DNA of 64,000 nucleotides from Sceloporus undulatus (lineage: Eukaryota; Chordata; Lepidosauria; Squamata; Phrynosomatidae), in assembly GCF_019175285.1 (NCBI RefSeq), contig NC_056523.1:207230520-207294519 (forward strand). Reading direction: 5' to 3'. The notes beneath the pieces are model-generated. The model was given only the letters and a program-made list of their open reading frames with translations, was not told the origin of the DNA and searched no databases. Positions within the stretch are counted from its first letter, which is position 1, and every line of letters starts with the position of its first letter. Below, in pieces: positions 46,504-61,789 of this stretch. The position numbers and the translations under genes are program-made.

Positions 46504-48591
46504 CATAACTTATCTTTCACATGGCATGGAGCTTTAAGAGCTGTAAAAGGTACTAATTCTAGTTAAGATTAAGTGAATTCAAATCACAATGGTCTCAGTG
46601 GGAGAACCCAGTGCTTGCCATGAATTCAAAAACCAGAAAAGTACGCAACATTATTTGGATTGTGTATACTGGTGATTTTAACATGTATACAAAGCACAGC
46701 ATCCTCTTGCATATGTACCTCCTTCCACTGTAGTATCTTCAAATATGTGTAGATTCTGTCATTCATGCAGTTAAGATGTCCAGCAGTGTATATGACAGAA
46801 ACAACTTTCTGGAAGTTCTTTCCTATCCAATATTTTGATGTCTCTTTTTGTTTTCATCTATTGTTCATATCCTTTATGGAGGCATTTGCTATTTAAGACA
46901 GAGTACCTATTTTTATTTTTCATTTTTCAGAGTTTAAGTTGTTAGAAGTATTATCCCAATCAGAGCTGGAAAAAGCAGAGTTTTGTGCCTATACCTCTTT
47001 CCAAAATGTTCCATTCAACATGGCTATTAGCTAGATTCTTGGAATCATAGCCCAAAACCTAGGTGCTCTCAGTTCTTCTGTAACGGTTGGGCTTTAGTTT
47101 TTAGGTTATACAGTATAAACCTTTATTTTTGGTTCTATTTTTGTGGATCATGTTGCTGTATAGCAAGGGTGGGAACTGTTGTTTGACTGAAGTTCCCAAC
47201 AAAGATGAAAAATGCTGGGAGTTATAGTCCAATAATGTCAGGAAGGTCACACAAGTTCCATGTCTGTGACGATTTAAAAAAAAAAAAACTGAAGTAAAAA
47301 AATCTAAGAGGCATACTTGTGAGGAAACAACAAAACATTTCAGCTTCATATTTGAACTTCATTTTATTCATTCATTCTTTCCAAACATTAATGATGGTCT
47401 TCTCCCACCAACAATTTAATGTTCATTACCTCGGATATGCCTTTCTTGGCCAGCAGTGATTGCAACAGATAGCTCCCCACTTCTACTTCTCTTTGAGATA
47501 ACTTTTGGGACCCTTTCTTCTATGGCACTGGCGGGCTATCAAGAATAGCTGATATCAGACAAGTTTGAGGTCTGCCAAAGGATATTGTGGAATCTTTGGG
47601 ACTAACTGAGAGATAGAAGTTTGTAACAAGTTTTCATAGATTGAGGCTACTTCACCAGCTGCTTGGAGTGAAGTGCCTACGGACAGACATTTACATCCAT
47701 GAACGAGCAGGTTACATGTGTGAATAATATCCTTTTGCATACCAATCCAAACTAATGGGGCTATGTCTTTGAATTCTGACACCAAGCTTGAGGTCGGACA
47801 CTTTTCACATTACAAATTAAACTTCAGCTGTATATTTTGTTATATTTAGCCACATTGCTGGAATGGGCTCAAATCATAAGGCCAATTATGCTGTCTAACT
47901 GTCCCATCCTCACCGTTCATTTACCTCAATTCCAATTTATGGTGTTATGTGCTACAGAAAATGTAATTATTGTCCATCAATCTGATCTTCTAAAAAAAAA
48001 GTGTACTGTCAAAATGAGACTGATTTCTGATTTTGATGAGTTGAAGACAGGCTGATAATTTCAAAAGTTAAACAAAGAAAACAAGCTCTTTTTTTAAAAA
48101 AATGGCTGTGTTGCTAGCCCTACAGTTAAGTCCACAATGAATCTATTACTCAAACCCTTTCTAAATTTCTTTTACCATCACTTCAAATGAATTTAAATTT
48201 CAAGTAAAGTGTGGTATTGTTATGCTGGATGTAGGCTGACTATCAGTTGAAGGTGGTGATCTAATATAGTGATCCTCAAATTTTGGTCATCCAGATTCTT
48301 TGGCCTCCAACTCCCAGTGCCCCTAGCCAAAATCCAATGGTTGAGGATTCTTGTACTTGGAAGTAAAGAAGGACCCAGGTTTGATGGGAATTAATAATCT
48401 ACTTTAGATATCTGGACTTTGAAAAGATGTTGGCCAGTGCCCTCATATAGCACTAAAATTAGGAAAACTAATGGACAATAAGTTCAGGACAGAAAAAAAG
48501 AACAGTTCTTTTAATGGCGTTCTCTTCCACAAGATACAGTTTTTAAGAGATTTATCTCCACTCCTTTAGGTAACACAGCTAAATTCAGCTA

Positions 48592-51243
<2,652 letters not shown>

Positions 51244-51406
51244 CTAATACAATGTGGCAAGAGCAAAAAAATAATCATATAAAAATGAATTAATTTAGCA
51301 ATTTTTTTCATATGGTTTAAGCAAAATTTTATAGCTTAGTTGTAAAGCTACATCTGAAATTCAATTAAAAATTAGTTTAGATATTTCTCATTGAATTTTT
51401 AATAGA

Positions 51407-51545
51407 ATCCTAGAATCATAGAGTTGGAAGAGACCACAAGGGCCATCCAGTCCAACCCCCTGCCATCCAGGAACACACAATCAAAGCACTCCTAACACAT
51501 GGCCATCCAGCCTCTGTTTAAAAACCTCGAAAGAAGGAGACTCTG
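51407..51545 (-). mobile_element. CR1 LINE 3' end
   Basis: On the plus strand it reads 'agaatcatagagttggaaga', then 'gaccacaagggccatccagt' and 'cctctgtttaaaaacctcga', a standard CR1 3' end in reverse. It lies about 220 bp from the large AKAP2 exon. Confidence 0.85.
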
Positions 51546-51824
51546 CTACATTCCGAGAGACAACACTTACTGTTCTGCACAACTGATTGCTTAGTTTCTA
51601 CGTTCCTACATGGACATGACAACTAATATTTTCTTTCTTTCTTTCTTTTAAATTAAGAATGGTGAAGCAGCACATTTTCTATTTGAAAATTTGAATACTT
51701 TTTGGAACACAATTAATTAAAACTTGCTTGAGAAAGATGGCATGCATAGTGGTTCATTATTTCAAACCAAGAAATCAAGCTCAATGAGATGAGATTACTG
51801 GTTTAGTGCCTCTTTGGAACATAG

Positions 51825-52169
51825 GCCTGGTACAGACCGCCCCAAAAGGGCAGTCTGACGGTGCCTAGTTTTCTGTTGGGGGAAATGCAACGGAAAAACT
51901 GTGCAGTTTCCCGGCAGTGGAAAAAGAACCTGTAAAAAGCATTTTTTCTGCCGCAGTAGTGGCGTAATGAGTGCGTCAGTTACGTAAGTGCTGCATGGCA
52001 CCATGTGGATGGTGCATGACACTTACATGATGGCGGCGCCCATCTGTACAGGGTGCTGACATTTTGATGCCCTCATCACATGCTAGGCTTGAGGCATGTG
52101 TGGGTGGAGCGCCCTCGGCCAACCCCTAGCACATGATGAGGGCGCCCCATAGGCCCGTCTGTACCGGGC
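51825..52169. mobile_element. Non-autonomous DNA transposon (GGTACAGAC ends) with CATAG target duplication
   Basis: The left end GCCTGGTACAGACCGCCCC and inverted right end GCCCGGTACAGACGGGCC are flanked by a perfect 5-bp duplication CATAG (51820-51824 and 52170-52174). The 345-bp interior is GC-rich, with inverted 'catgtg/cacatg' and 'gagggcgcc' blocks. It has no ORF of note. Confidence 0.85.
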
Positions 52170-52911
52170 CATAGGCTCCAACCAGAGATCTCAGAGGCTT
52201 CAAACATATGATGGAGAATGGAGTGCACCACGGAATTCCAAAAGAAAATCAGTGTGTGCTTTATAGACTATAGCGAAGTTTTTGCCTAAATCATGAAAGG
52301 CTATGGAACACCCTTAAAGACATGGGAGTGCCAACACGTCTGATAGTTCTGATGAGGAATCTGTATTCAGAACAACAGACTACTGTCAGAACAGAACATG
52401 GAGAAACAGAATGGTTCCCAATTGGCAAAGGGGTCAGACAAGGCTGCATCTGATCACCCTGGCTGTTCAATTTATATGCAGAACATATTGTAGGAAAAGC
52501 AGCCTTGGACAAAGGAGGAGGAGGAATGCAAACAGGAGGAAGGAATATCAATAATCTGAGATATGCTGACCACAATACTAGCATAATACTAGCAGAAAAC
52601 CTCACAGATCTCGAACAACTACTAAGGAAGATCAAAGAAGAAAGTGCAAAGGCAGGCTTACTGTTGAATGTAAAGAAACAAAAATAATTACCACGGTTAA
52701 CTTACATAAATTCAAACTAGACAATGGGGAAACAGAAATAGTAGAAGAGTTATCATATCTGGGACCCAATATTGATAGAAAAGAGGACTGCAGCCAGTAA
52801 ATCAGAAGAAGATTAAGAATGGGGAGGGCAGCTATGAAAGAACTAGAAAAGATCCTAAAATGCAAAGATACACAACTGAGCAATAAAATTAGAATCATAC
52901 AAGCCATTGTA

Positions 52912-53123
52912 CAACTGACCCTCTGTTTTCAAAGGGATCTGTGCCAGACGCCCCCCCCCCCCCGTGAAAATGGAGGCTCACGCATATCCAAGCCCCATTG
53001 GCTTGAATGGGGTGTGCGCAGCCTGTACTGTAGCGGCGCATCCCATTGGAAACAACGGAGGTCACCTCTCCATGAGTATTCAAGGTCGCGGATCCCAGAT
53101 ATGCACGTTATGAGGGACGACTG
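52912..53123. mobile_element. Tc1/mariner-type MITE nested in BovB
   Basis: The ends CAACTGACCCTC and inverted CAGTCGTCCCTC sit between TA duplications (52910-52911 and 53124-53125). Removing it rejoins the BovB codons A-I-V-F-T-V. It contains an 11-C run. Confidence 0.82.
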
Positions 53124-53158
53124 TATTTACTGTTACAATGTATGGATGTGAGAGTTGG

Positions 53159-53191
53159 GGGCTGTACAGACCGGCAATTTGTGCCAATTTG

Positions 53192-53225
<34 letters not shown>

Positions 53226-53519
53226 TTTATCCGCATGCTATGAGCCCTCACCGCACTGCCTGGGCGCCATTTTGGTGCACACCCATCCACACAGCACATG
53301 CCATGATGATGCATGTCATGCACAGCACCCAAACAGCCCTGCACAGAAGGAGCATCATGATGTTGCGCTGTGGCGCTTATGACACCCCTTCCAGGAAGCT
53401 ACTTGGAGCAGCTTCTCTTTGCTTCCTAGAGGGAGCAGATTGGTGTTGCTGTGTGTGGCTGCTGTGGCACCAATCTGGGGCAAAAAGAGGAGGCGTCCCA
53501 CCGCCCTTTTGTAGAGCCC
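53159..53519. mobile_element. GGTACAGAC-type DNA transposon nested in BovB, with GTTGG target duplication
   Basis: The left end GGGCTGTACAGACCGGC and inverted right end GGGCTCTACAAAAGGGCGG are flanked by GTTGG on both sides (53154-53158 and 53520-53524). Removing it restores BovB 'gagagttggacagttaaaag' (E-S-W-T-V-K). It contains an AAT microsatellite at 53193-53225. It is related to the element at 51825. Confidence 0.83.
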
Positions 53520-54564
53520 GTTGGACAGTTAAAAGAAGATATGAAAAAATCAATTCATTTGAGATGTGGTGCTGGAGAAGAGTGCTGAGGATCCCACGAA
53601 CAGCCAAAAGGACAAACAAATGGGTCCTAGAGTGGATCAAATGAGAAATCTCCCTGGAAGCCAGGATGACAAAACGCAAGCTGGCATACTTTGGACACAT
53701 CACAAGAAGACATAAATCACAGGGAAAATACAATAATGCTAGGAAAGGTGGAGGGAAGTAGCAAGAGAGGAACGCTGCATGCTAGATGGATGGATTCTGT
53801 TAAAGAGCATGAGTATGAGTTTGCAAGAGTTGAGCATAGCAGTAGAGGACAAAGGGTCTTGGAGATGTCTTATCAGCAGGGTTGCCATGAGTTGAGATTG
53901 ACGCGAAAGCAGTTAACAACAACAACAACAAAGTAAGCATTACTTGTTTTCTTGGAAGATCAGTCTTTCCCCCACCTTCCAGCTATATCATGGTCTTATT
54001 CAAATGTTCATTCTCTTTCAAATGTTGTGGTATTGAATGGTGGTGCTAATAAGTAAGAAATAATAGTCCAAACCCTCTTTGTTATCAAGACAATATAAAG
54101 AAAAAGAGATAAACTAAAGTTAAAAGTTAGCAGTGGAAAGTACCTTGGTTTAACTCACCAATTATTTAAAAGCTACATTTTAAAAGATACCAAACTAAAT
54201 AATATTTAGAGTGATCAGTAAGAAATAGCTACTTTTCATTTTTAAATATGAGTGGTTTTCTTTTCCACAATCCCACAGAATCAAACTAATTTACCTGAAA
54301 TCTATCTGCTTTACCTTAAGTATGCTATGCAGTTTTCAAAGTAACAATTAACCAGAAGCTATGGCAGATCTCTTTCACTGTCTCCATGTGAACTACCTTA
54401 CAAAAGTCAATGCATTATAGGTATACCAGAAAAATCAGAAAGGAGCTATTCATCAAGTGACACATGAAAGCGGTTTCCACTGCAAACCTATTTCCACAAT
54501 TTCTATTGTTGAAAAGTGGCTAAATGGTGCTAAAAGCATCTGAATTAAACTAAAAATAAAGTAT

Positions 54565-54665
54565 GTGCCTTCATGCTGCTTGCTGACTCATGGCAACCCC
54601 ATGCATTTCATAGGGTTTTATTAGACAAGGAATACTCAAAGGAGGCTTGCTACAGCCTTCTTCTG
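54565..54665 (-). mobile_element. Sauria-type SINE fragment
   Basis: On the plus strand it reads 'gtgccttcatgctgcttgct', 'gactcatggcaaccccatgc' and 'tcatagggttttattagaca', the reversed tail and middle. The head is missing. Confidence 0.55.
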
Positions 54666-56160
54666 AAATATATAACTAACAGAACTCAGTACTACCTGGT
54701 AGTCTCTCTTCCAAGTATAAGCAGCATCTGAATTAATCATAGCAGAAGTGTCTGAATAGTCATTTGGATAGCAGAAATAATTTAATCATGATTAGTTAAC
54801 ATCAGCAAAAGCTGAAATTCAGATTTTCTGTATCTGAAAAAAACTTGATTCTAAATCAGATTCTATGATCCATGTTCAGCACAGTTACCTCTTGACTCTA
54901 GTTAGCAAGTGGTTGAAAAACTACAAAATAGAATTAATGGAATTCCAACATAATATTCAATATTGTAAATAGCCACTTATCTACTTGCCAGTGGTGATTA
55001 ACAATTACTTCCAGGTGACTTAAGCAGAGAACCTTTATTTATGTTGGTTCACTTTGTTTTGAACAACAAATGAGGAAGGTGCATAGGAAGATGGTTTAAT
55101 AATATGGTCGTGTGATTGTACTGTAATTTCTCTGGTATTATCTGCAAAGCTGACACTGACGTTTAAGGAACAAAAATGGGATCATTTAGGCAAGCAACTC
55201 AGTATAACTGAAAAAGTGAATATAAAAAAGCTACCATTTAAATATAGAAGTTTTAGAACAACTGTGCATATGAGAAGAGACCTGGGGATCTCCAGATGTT
55301 GTTGGACTCCAGTTCCCACCATCCCCAGGCAATATGTCCAATGGAAAGGGACTAAGGGTGTTGCTGTGCAATAAAATCTAGAGAGCCAGAGGTTCCTCAC
55401 CCCTGCTGCTGCAAGAAATTTGGTATGACTAACTATGGAATTAAAGTTTTCAAAATTAAAACGAGCAGTTAAGGCTATGACCCACAGTAATGACCCACAA
55501 TAGGCCCTTTATTATCAACAGCTGCTGCTGCTGCTGCTATTAATAATTGAGGCACGAGGTCTGAAACATATGCACCACAATCTCTTATATCTACCCTAAC
55601 AGAAAGGAAGGATTGATTCTTTAAAAGGGATGGGGAGTAATAAAAGATCTGTTTGAGAGCACTCAGAAATCAGAAGCTAAATCAAATGCCCCACTCTCAA
55701 GTTTAATTATGAGCAAAGCAACAAAGCAAACCATGTGGTTAGGAACAAAAAAAAACCTACCATAAAGAAATTAAATATATTATACATGCATATAAACAAA
55801 GTGCAGGTTGGGATTTTAAAAAAACCCAACCTGCACTTTCTTTATATGCATGTATAATATCTCAGATTTTAAATGTGCATATAAACACAGATACATGAGC
55901 ATAAATCTAGAGTCCAGAAAAGTTATTTTTTAGACTACAGCTCTCAGAATCTCCTAGCTAGGACAGCCAGTGGTCATGTGGTTTTGGTAGCTGCTGTCCC
56001 CAAAGGTAACCTTTCAAGCTCTGTTCGAATGTCTCCAGCTGAAGGTAGCCAAATTGAAAGTTTTCATTTCACTGTAGCCTTCCCTGTGAATTCTGATAAG
56101 CAAGAGAGAATTTTTCTTTGGATTTTGCACATGAAAACTGATTTCATATTTAATCTAGAG

Positions 56161-56525
56161 CAGGGGTAGGCAACCTGTGGCCCACGGGCCGGATGCGGCC
56201 CGGCGAGGCCTTGGGACTGGCCCCAGCCCGGTCCTGCCGCCGATTGCCGCTGGGGCCTTTGGGGGGAAATTGTCTATAGAAGCCTCAGAAACATGCATTT
56301 ATATTAACATTTTTTAAAAAATCAGCAAATTTTTTCGTGTGTCCTCCATTTTTTTTTTAAAAAGTGTTGTCCATTTGAAATTTTTGTCCTACATTTGTCC
56401 TGGTTTATTTATATATTTAATTTTTTTTAAAAAAAATATTTAATTATTTATTTATTGGCTTCGGCCCCCCAGTTGTCTGAGGGACAGCAACCCGGCCCCT
56501 GGCTCAAAAAGATTGCCTACCCCTG
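56161..56525. mobile_element. hAT-type non-autonomous transposon with perfect 8-bp duplication
   Basis: The ends CAGGGGTAGGCAACC and inverted CAGGGGTAGGCAATC are flanked by ATCTAGAG on both sides (56153-56160 and 56526-56533), fitting the hAT target pattern nTnnnnAn. The left side is CpG-rich ('ggatgcggcccggcgaggcc') and the interior is AT-rich. It is 365 bp long and codes for nothing recognisable. The intact ends suggest a fairly young insertion. Confidence 0.9.
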
Positions 56526-56639
56526 ATCTAGAGCTTGGCTTGATTTACAATCATATGTAGTAATATGTGATTATGGTAATCAATGATGGACCATGAAAGA
56601 AAAATCACATTAATCCCAATGTTGCAATATATCAATAGC

Positions 56640-56842
56640 AATAGCAAGTACATTTCTATACCATTTTATTAGTGCACTTAAGCACTCCCTAAGCGGTTTA
56701 CAATGTGTAAGCTAACTGCCCCCAACAAGCTGGGTATTCATTTTAGTGACCTATGGAAGGATGCAAGGCTGAGTCAAACCCTGAAGGATAACCTTGTGGC
56801 TGTGAAAGGCTGCAGTTCCAGCATTTAACCACTGCGCCAGTA
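56640..56842 (-). mobile_element. tRNA-type SINE, minus strand
   Basis: The plus strand shows 'ctaactgcccccaacaagct', 'gggtattcattttagtgacc' and 'gcatttaaccactgcgcc', the reversed B to A box part. It is a diverged relative of the copy at 62273. Confidence 0.75.
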
Positions 56843-56949
56843 AACATTCAGTTTTGAAATGCTTGTGGAGTTTCTAATGACCCTTCAAATACCAGTTTTA
56901 TCTTAAAACAATGATGTTAGCAAATCATTGTATAAATAAAGCTAACTAT

Positions 56950-57180
56950 CTAATGGACTGAATGTTAGACTATGATTCTGCAGACCAGGCTTCAAACTCC
57001 TGCTAGGCCATGGAAACACATTGGGTGATCGTGGGCAAATCACATTTTTTTAGCCTCAAAAGGAGGCAAAGGCAAACTCTCCCTCCAAACAAACCTTGCC
57101 AAGAAAACTCTGTGATATGTTTGTCTTTGGGTTGTCATAAGTTGAAAATGTCTTAAAGGCACACAACAACAACAACAAAA
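56950..57180 (+). mobile_element. Sauria-type SINE, nearly full length
   Basis: The head 'tgaatgttagactatgattc', 'agaccaggcttcaaactcct', the middle 'gaggcaaaggcaaactctcc' and the tail 'cataagttgaaaatgtctta' with (CAA)n are all present. Confidence 0.82.
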
Positions 57181-59501
57181 CATCTTAATAATTCAGAGTA
57201 AAGCACAGATACAAAGTAAGCCGAGAAGAAAATACCTCCCATGCAACACCAAAAGTAAATGTTCGCTGCACTGTAACCCATTCCTTGCCTGAGCAAAAGA
57301 ATGGATGACCTGCCAGCTATTTTATTAAGGTGTGTTTCTTTCAGACATAGAATTGATAATCTGGAATGACTTGAATTTTTCCTTAGCACATCGTTCAAAA
57401 TTTGTCTCTATTTATATAATCTTTTCGCCTCCAAACACACAAATTTAAAAAGGAATGGAGAACTTCAGGTCCTGGGGCTCAATCTAGCCCTTCCAACAGC
57501 AGCTCCTCCTTCCCTTTAATACCATTATTCACTGGTTTTGATTCCCATCCCCATTTAAAGAGACTGAAATATTTTTCCCAAGGCTAGGATACAGGCAATA
57601 AGAAATTTTAGCTAAAATATGCACCCTTTTGTCTTTGGCTCTGCCCTTAACTGGAATGCATGGGATTCTCTCAATCTGAATTCACCTCTTGGGCTAAAAG
57701 AGGTTGGCGCACACCCCTGAATTACTCTGAAACACATAAACGAAGATCACAGCACAAATCAAAAGAAACATTGAGCTGTTGCTTGGTAGAGACTCTTGAA
57801 TAGCTAGACTTGAGGATTCTCATGACAGTTCATATGCTTCATAGATGGGCAACTCTCTCAGTAGAAAACACTGCAAGCAGCATATGAAGTCATGTGAGAT
57901 ATGCAGGGACATTCCCTGTAATACAGAGCTGGACACAATGTGGTCTATGAGCTGAATGTGGCCCTGGATGACTTTTTGCACCTTGTTCCCCAATACGCAC
58001 CATTACTTGCAAGAAAAGCCTGTTTGTCACTTCTGGGAGCTTCTAGGCACATTAGTTTTGCAGTGTTCAGGTTTGAAAGTCTTCAAAAACTTACAGAAAA
58101 CACAAACAAGTAAAACGTCCAGAAGCCAGAAGTGGTCAAGAAGCCATTCCTAGATTCTATTTCTTTGTATGTTTTATTTCTTTATTTATTTTTGCTAGTT
58201 GCAGCCCTCATGGGATCCCAAAGTTTCAAAACTAGTTCCCAGGCCTTCAGCAGGTGGTTGCTTATACCAGAAGTAATTGAGGCAACTGAAGACAATATTA
58301 AGTATGGATAATCATAGTTCCATCCTAACCATCCTTTTAAAACCCTGGTTCCGAACTCTGGCTAACAAAGTGGTGTGGAACATGTGAAATTTCAGATGTT
58401 GCTGATCAACCATTCTTCTAACGTCTAATCATTGGCTATACTGGCTAGGAATGATAGATGTTGCAGTCCAACATCATCTGGAAGGTAGCACATTTCTCAA
58501 TGTGGGTTAATGCAAGAAAGTCTAGTGGTGTCAGTTCCTACTTAGCAATAATCATTATTCAAGCCAAAAAGAAAGATTAAATTTGCACCCAAAAGTAAAG
58601 CAGGGAAGTAAGCAAATTTATCTGCAGCCCATAGATGTGCTTTTATCCCAACTCCCACCCACCCACATAGCCAAACTATGGCCCAAGACGTCCCTCCCAG
58701 AGTTCCAAACAAATGCTTGTAGGGATCCATTTAGGGTACAAACAGCCTGTGAAGCTGTGCATGGAAAAGGTTCTGCTCCCACTGAATTCTCTGGTCACAA
58801 TCATCTTCCTCTGAAGCAGATTTTGTTTAAAAAAGGAAAGCCAACCAATAATATGTATCTTGCTTAAGTCAAGAAAAAGCAACGCTATCCTATTCACAGA
58901 AAAAAAAACAAAACCCCTGCCTGTTCTATATTAGCAATGTTTCAGCATAAAAGGTATTGCTGACTAAAAACAGATGTTGCTGTCCAAGCTTATTTATTTC
59001 TTTGATTGCTCTCTTAAAATCTGAAGCTGTGGAGTTATATTACAACATCTTCAGCATTTCGCACACAAAGCAAAGAAACAGAGTTTACAATTAGTTATGT
59101 AGGATTAAAAAAAACAAAACAAAAACTTAATAATATCATCATTACATTAATTATCTCATACACATGGAACAACCTAAAACCAGGACAAGCAATTATGGCA
59201 TTACAGAATTTCTGAAGTTTGTGTCCTTATTATCATTAGAGTTCTGACTGCCCTTGTAATTACAATGTATGTATAGCCATCAAGATGTGCAAGAGGCTAA
59301 TAGAAGCTTAAAAAAAACTAAACCCTGAGCAGTTCAAAATTTAAAAATGGCAGGTACAAAAAAATTGGAGGTCAGTTGGGTTGAGGGAAGAATGTGAAGA
59401 CATTCAGCAAAGAGAGAGATAGAGAGGGAGGGAAGGAATGAAGGAGGGGCAGATATTCTTAATACAATGCAAATACGGATTCTATTCTATATGGAACTGA
59501 G

Positions 59502-59719
59502 GTCCAAAACAGACTGCAGAAATAATCCAGTTTGAGACTGCTTTAACTGCCCTGGCCCAGTGCTAGGGAATCCCGGGAACTGTAGTTTATTGTTGTGCCA
59601 GAGCTCTCTAACAGAGAAGGCTAAATGTCTCACAAAACTAGTTTCCAAAATTCCCTAGCACTGAGCTGGGGCAGTTAAAGCAGTCTCAAACTGGATTATT
59701 TCTGCAGTGTGTTTTGGAC
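59502..59719. mobile_element. Palindromic MITE, GTCCAAAAC family
   Basis: This is the best-preserved arms-and-centre copy in the window ('gtccaaaacagactgcagaa' to 'ctgcagtgtgttttggac'). The flanks CTGAG and TGGAG match in only three of five bases, so the duplication is worn or absent. Confidence 0.82.
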
Positions 59720-60619
59720 TGGAGTAGGTTTAAGGGCACACTTGAGCATCATGAAATTCTACTGATGTCATCAGTGGGAAAGATTTAAGTGTCATTCAGG
59801 CAAGCAAGATATTTTAGTTCTCTCAAGTCATGTTGTGATACAGAACTAGATATAAAAGGGAGGCATCTTACATCATTGTCACTTGAAAAGTTGCATACAA
59901 TGTCCCTGAGTTTCAGCCACCTGCCATGTATGGTGTTGCTGTTGTTTCTCTAAACAGAAAAAAATGGCTATACAAAAAATCATACCAACCAATCGATATT
60001 ACATTTGGGTTGGTTACATTTCTTGCCCTGCAAACAGGGGCTGATGATTAAACACCAGTAGAACCTTTCAAATCCATTAAAAAAGCAAAAAATATAGAAA
60101 TATAGCACATTATTAAAAGACCCTTTCTCATAACCATTGAGTTCTTGAAAGCCTGTTGCAATAAACAAACATTCAGTTACAGAGGTGCCAAGTCCAGCCT
60201 CTCTAGGATGGTGCCTGTCTTGGCACAGCCATGGAGAAGGCCCTCTTCCATGTTCTCATCAGTAAAGGCAGTATACAAACAACGATGATGATGATGGTGA
60301 TGATGAAAAGATAGTAGTAGTAATATGAAAGAACTGAGACAAAGGCCTATTTAATCTATTCTTTAAAAAAATCATCATTAAATATATCTTAATAAGGCAA
60401 GAATACAATACTTAGTAAGAAGGTTCACTGAAATATGTAGGAATTATTTCTGCATAAACATCAGAACTCAGCTGTAATGGGACCATTAAGCGTAACTATT
60501 GAAAGCATGCTGATTTTAATATACAAGTACTGTAATTAACCTTTGTTTTTCAGTAAAAAACCTGAAGAAAATAGCTTGAGATGGCGAGAAATGTACACGT
60601 TTTAATAATCAAAACCTAG

Positions 60620-60690
60620 TGCCACTGGCCCTCCATGTTCACAGATTCTTTATCTACAGATTCAACCATCTACAGTTTGAAAATATTATA
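60620..60690. mobile_element. End of a Tc1/mariner-type MITE
   Basis: It contains 'ccactggccctccatgttca', 'cagattcaaccatctacagt' and 'ttgaaaatatta', the left end of the family seen at 32120. It is cut off by the SINE tail at 60700. Confidence 0.6.
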
Positions 60691-60699
60691 CACAGACTC

Positions 60700-60785
60700 T
60701 CAGCCCCAGAAAAGCCCATGATAGGTTCATCTTAGAACTGCCATAAGTCGAAAATGACTTGAAGGCACACAACAAAAATCAACAA
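60700..60785 (+). mobile_element. Sauria-type SINE 3' end
   Basis: It contains 'cagaaaagcccatgataggt', 'ctgccataagtcgaaaatga' and 'cttgaaggcacacaacaaaa'. This tail is the closest to intact in the window and keeps a CpG. Confidence 0.7.
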
Positions 60786-61789
60786 CCTATCCCTACAATG
60801 AAATGCTGTCTTTTCTCTCTATAGTTTATGCATTCATACACACACATATCATGCCACAACTTCCTATAAGGAGCTTTTCATTCTTTTCTGGCTGTCACTG
60901 CATGGGAGGTTCAGTAATCAAAAGCCTATTGATGCAAATGTGGAATGCCACTTATTAAGTAATCACAATTATACTTCACAAAAGATATTTTTAGTAAGAG
61001 CCAAGCCTTCCATACGTGCAACCCTTATTTTGGCTTGCGATACCAGATGCTATGTAGCCGTGACATTTGTACCATGTCCTTTTGTAACACTGCAATTATT
61101 TGTGCTTTCAAAGGCATTAGCATATTTTCCATTTTCTTGAAACTCCTATTCCACAATATATAAATGTCTTAAGAGCAGAGCATGTAGTAGCAAAGGGATG
61201 GGATGAATTTTTTCCCCTCTCCCTCCAGCAAGTTTTTCCCCAAATACAAACATAATAAACATGTTTCTTTTGTATATCTGTGAATCCATTCATGTCACAT
61301 CAATATGCTATAACAATTGTTTCTAGAAATGAAGAACATTTTAAGAGGTTTAATATTTTTACTGGAAACTTTGGTCTTTATATAATATTTTCCTCTAATA
61401 TTTATTTATTTAGCTTTCTTCTCAAACTGGTAAAACCAAAGAGTTTCCTTTCAGTACAAGTATTCTGTACAGTTCTGGGTAGTTCTTTGTAGTCCCATTT
61501 CTAACAACAACAAAACAATTTTTAAGTAACTTGTTTATATTCTGAGTAAACTGTACTTTTAATATTACCATGATAATGTTATGCCAAACAAAGTTTTACA
61601 TATAATGCATTTTATGTTCTAAAGAATCAAAGTGACTGTATATCTGTGAAAGTGTTAATATTGCATTGTTTTTATTTTTCTGAAAATTTCTATTTTTTGG
61701 GGAAAGCCCCTGCCCAGAAAAAAACCCTTCATTTCTATCTAAAGCTTCACAGAAATCTCACACATAGTCATGCAGACATTCTTTAAGTG

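Larger units (their letters stand above)
52195..53935 (+). mobile_element. BovB/RTE LINE with two nested DNA transposons
   Basis: Pieces seen in order: CFIDYSE-F, 'aggaatctgtattcagaaca' (RNLYSEQQ), 'acagaatggttcccaattgg' (TEWFPIG), NNLRYADHNTSI (the catalytic YADD reads YADH), 'aatgtaaagaaacaaaaata', MYGCESW, then after the second insertion TVKRRYEKINSFEMWCWRRV and 'atgctaggaaaggtggaggg' (MLGKVEGS). The tail is 'gttgccatgagttgagattg' plus (CAA)n. Taking out 52912-53123 and 53159-53519 restores continuous BovB sequence. It carries stops and a changed catalytic residue and is inactive. Confidence 0.85.

Noticed and set aside
53138-53644. 168-codon open frame with a poly-Asn run
   Set aside because: The Asn run is the AAT microsatellite. 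The frame joins BovB sequence to a nested DNA transposon.
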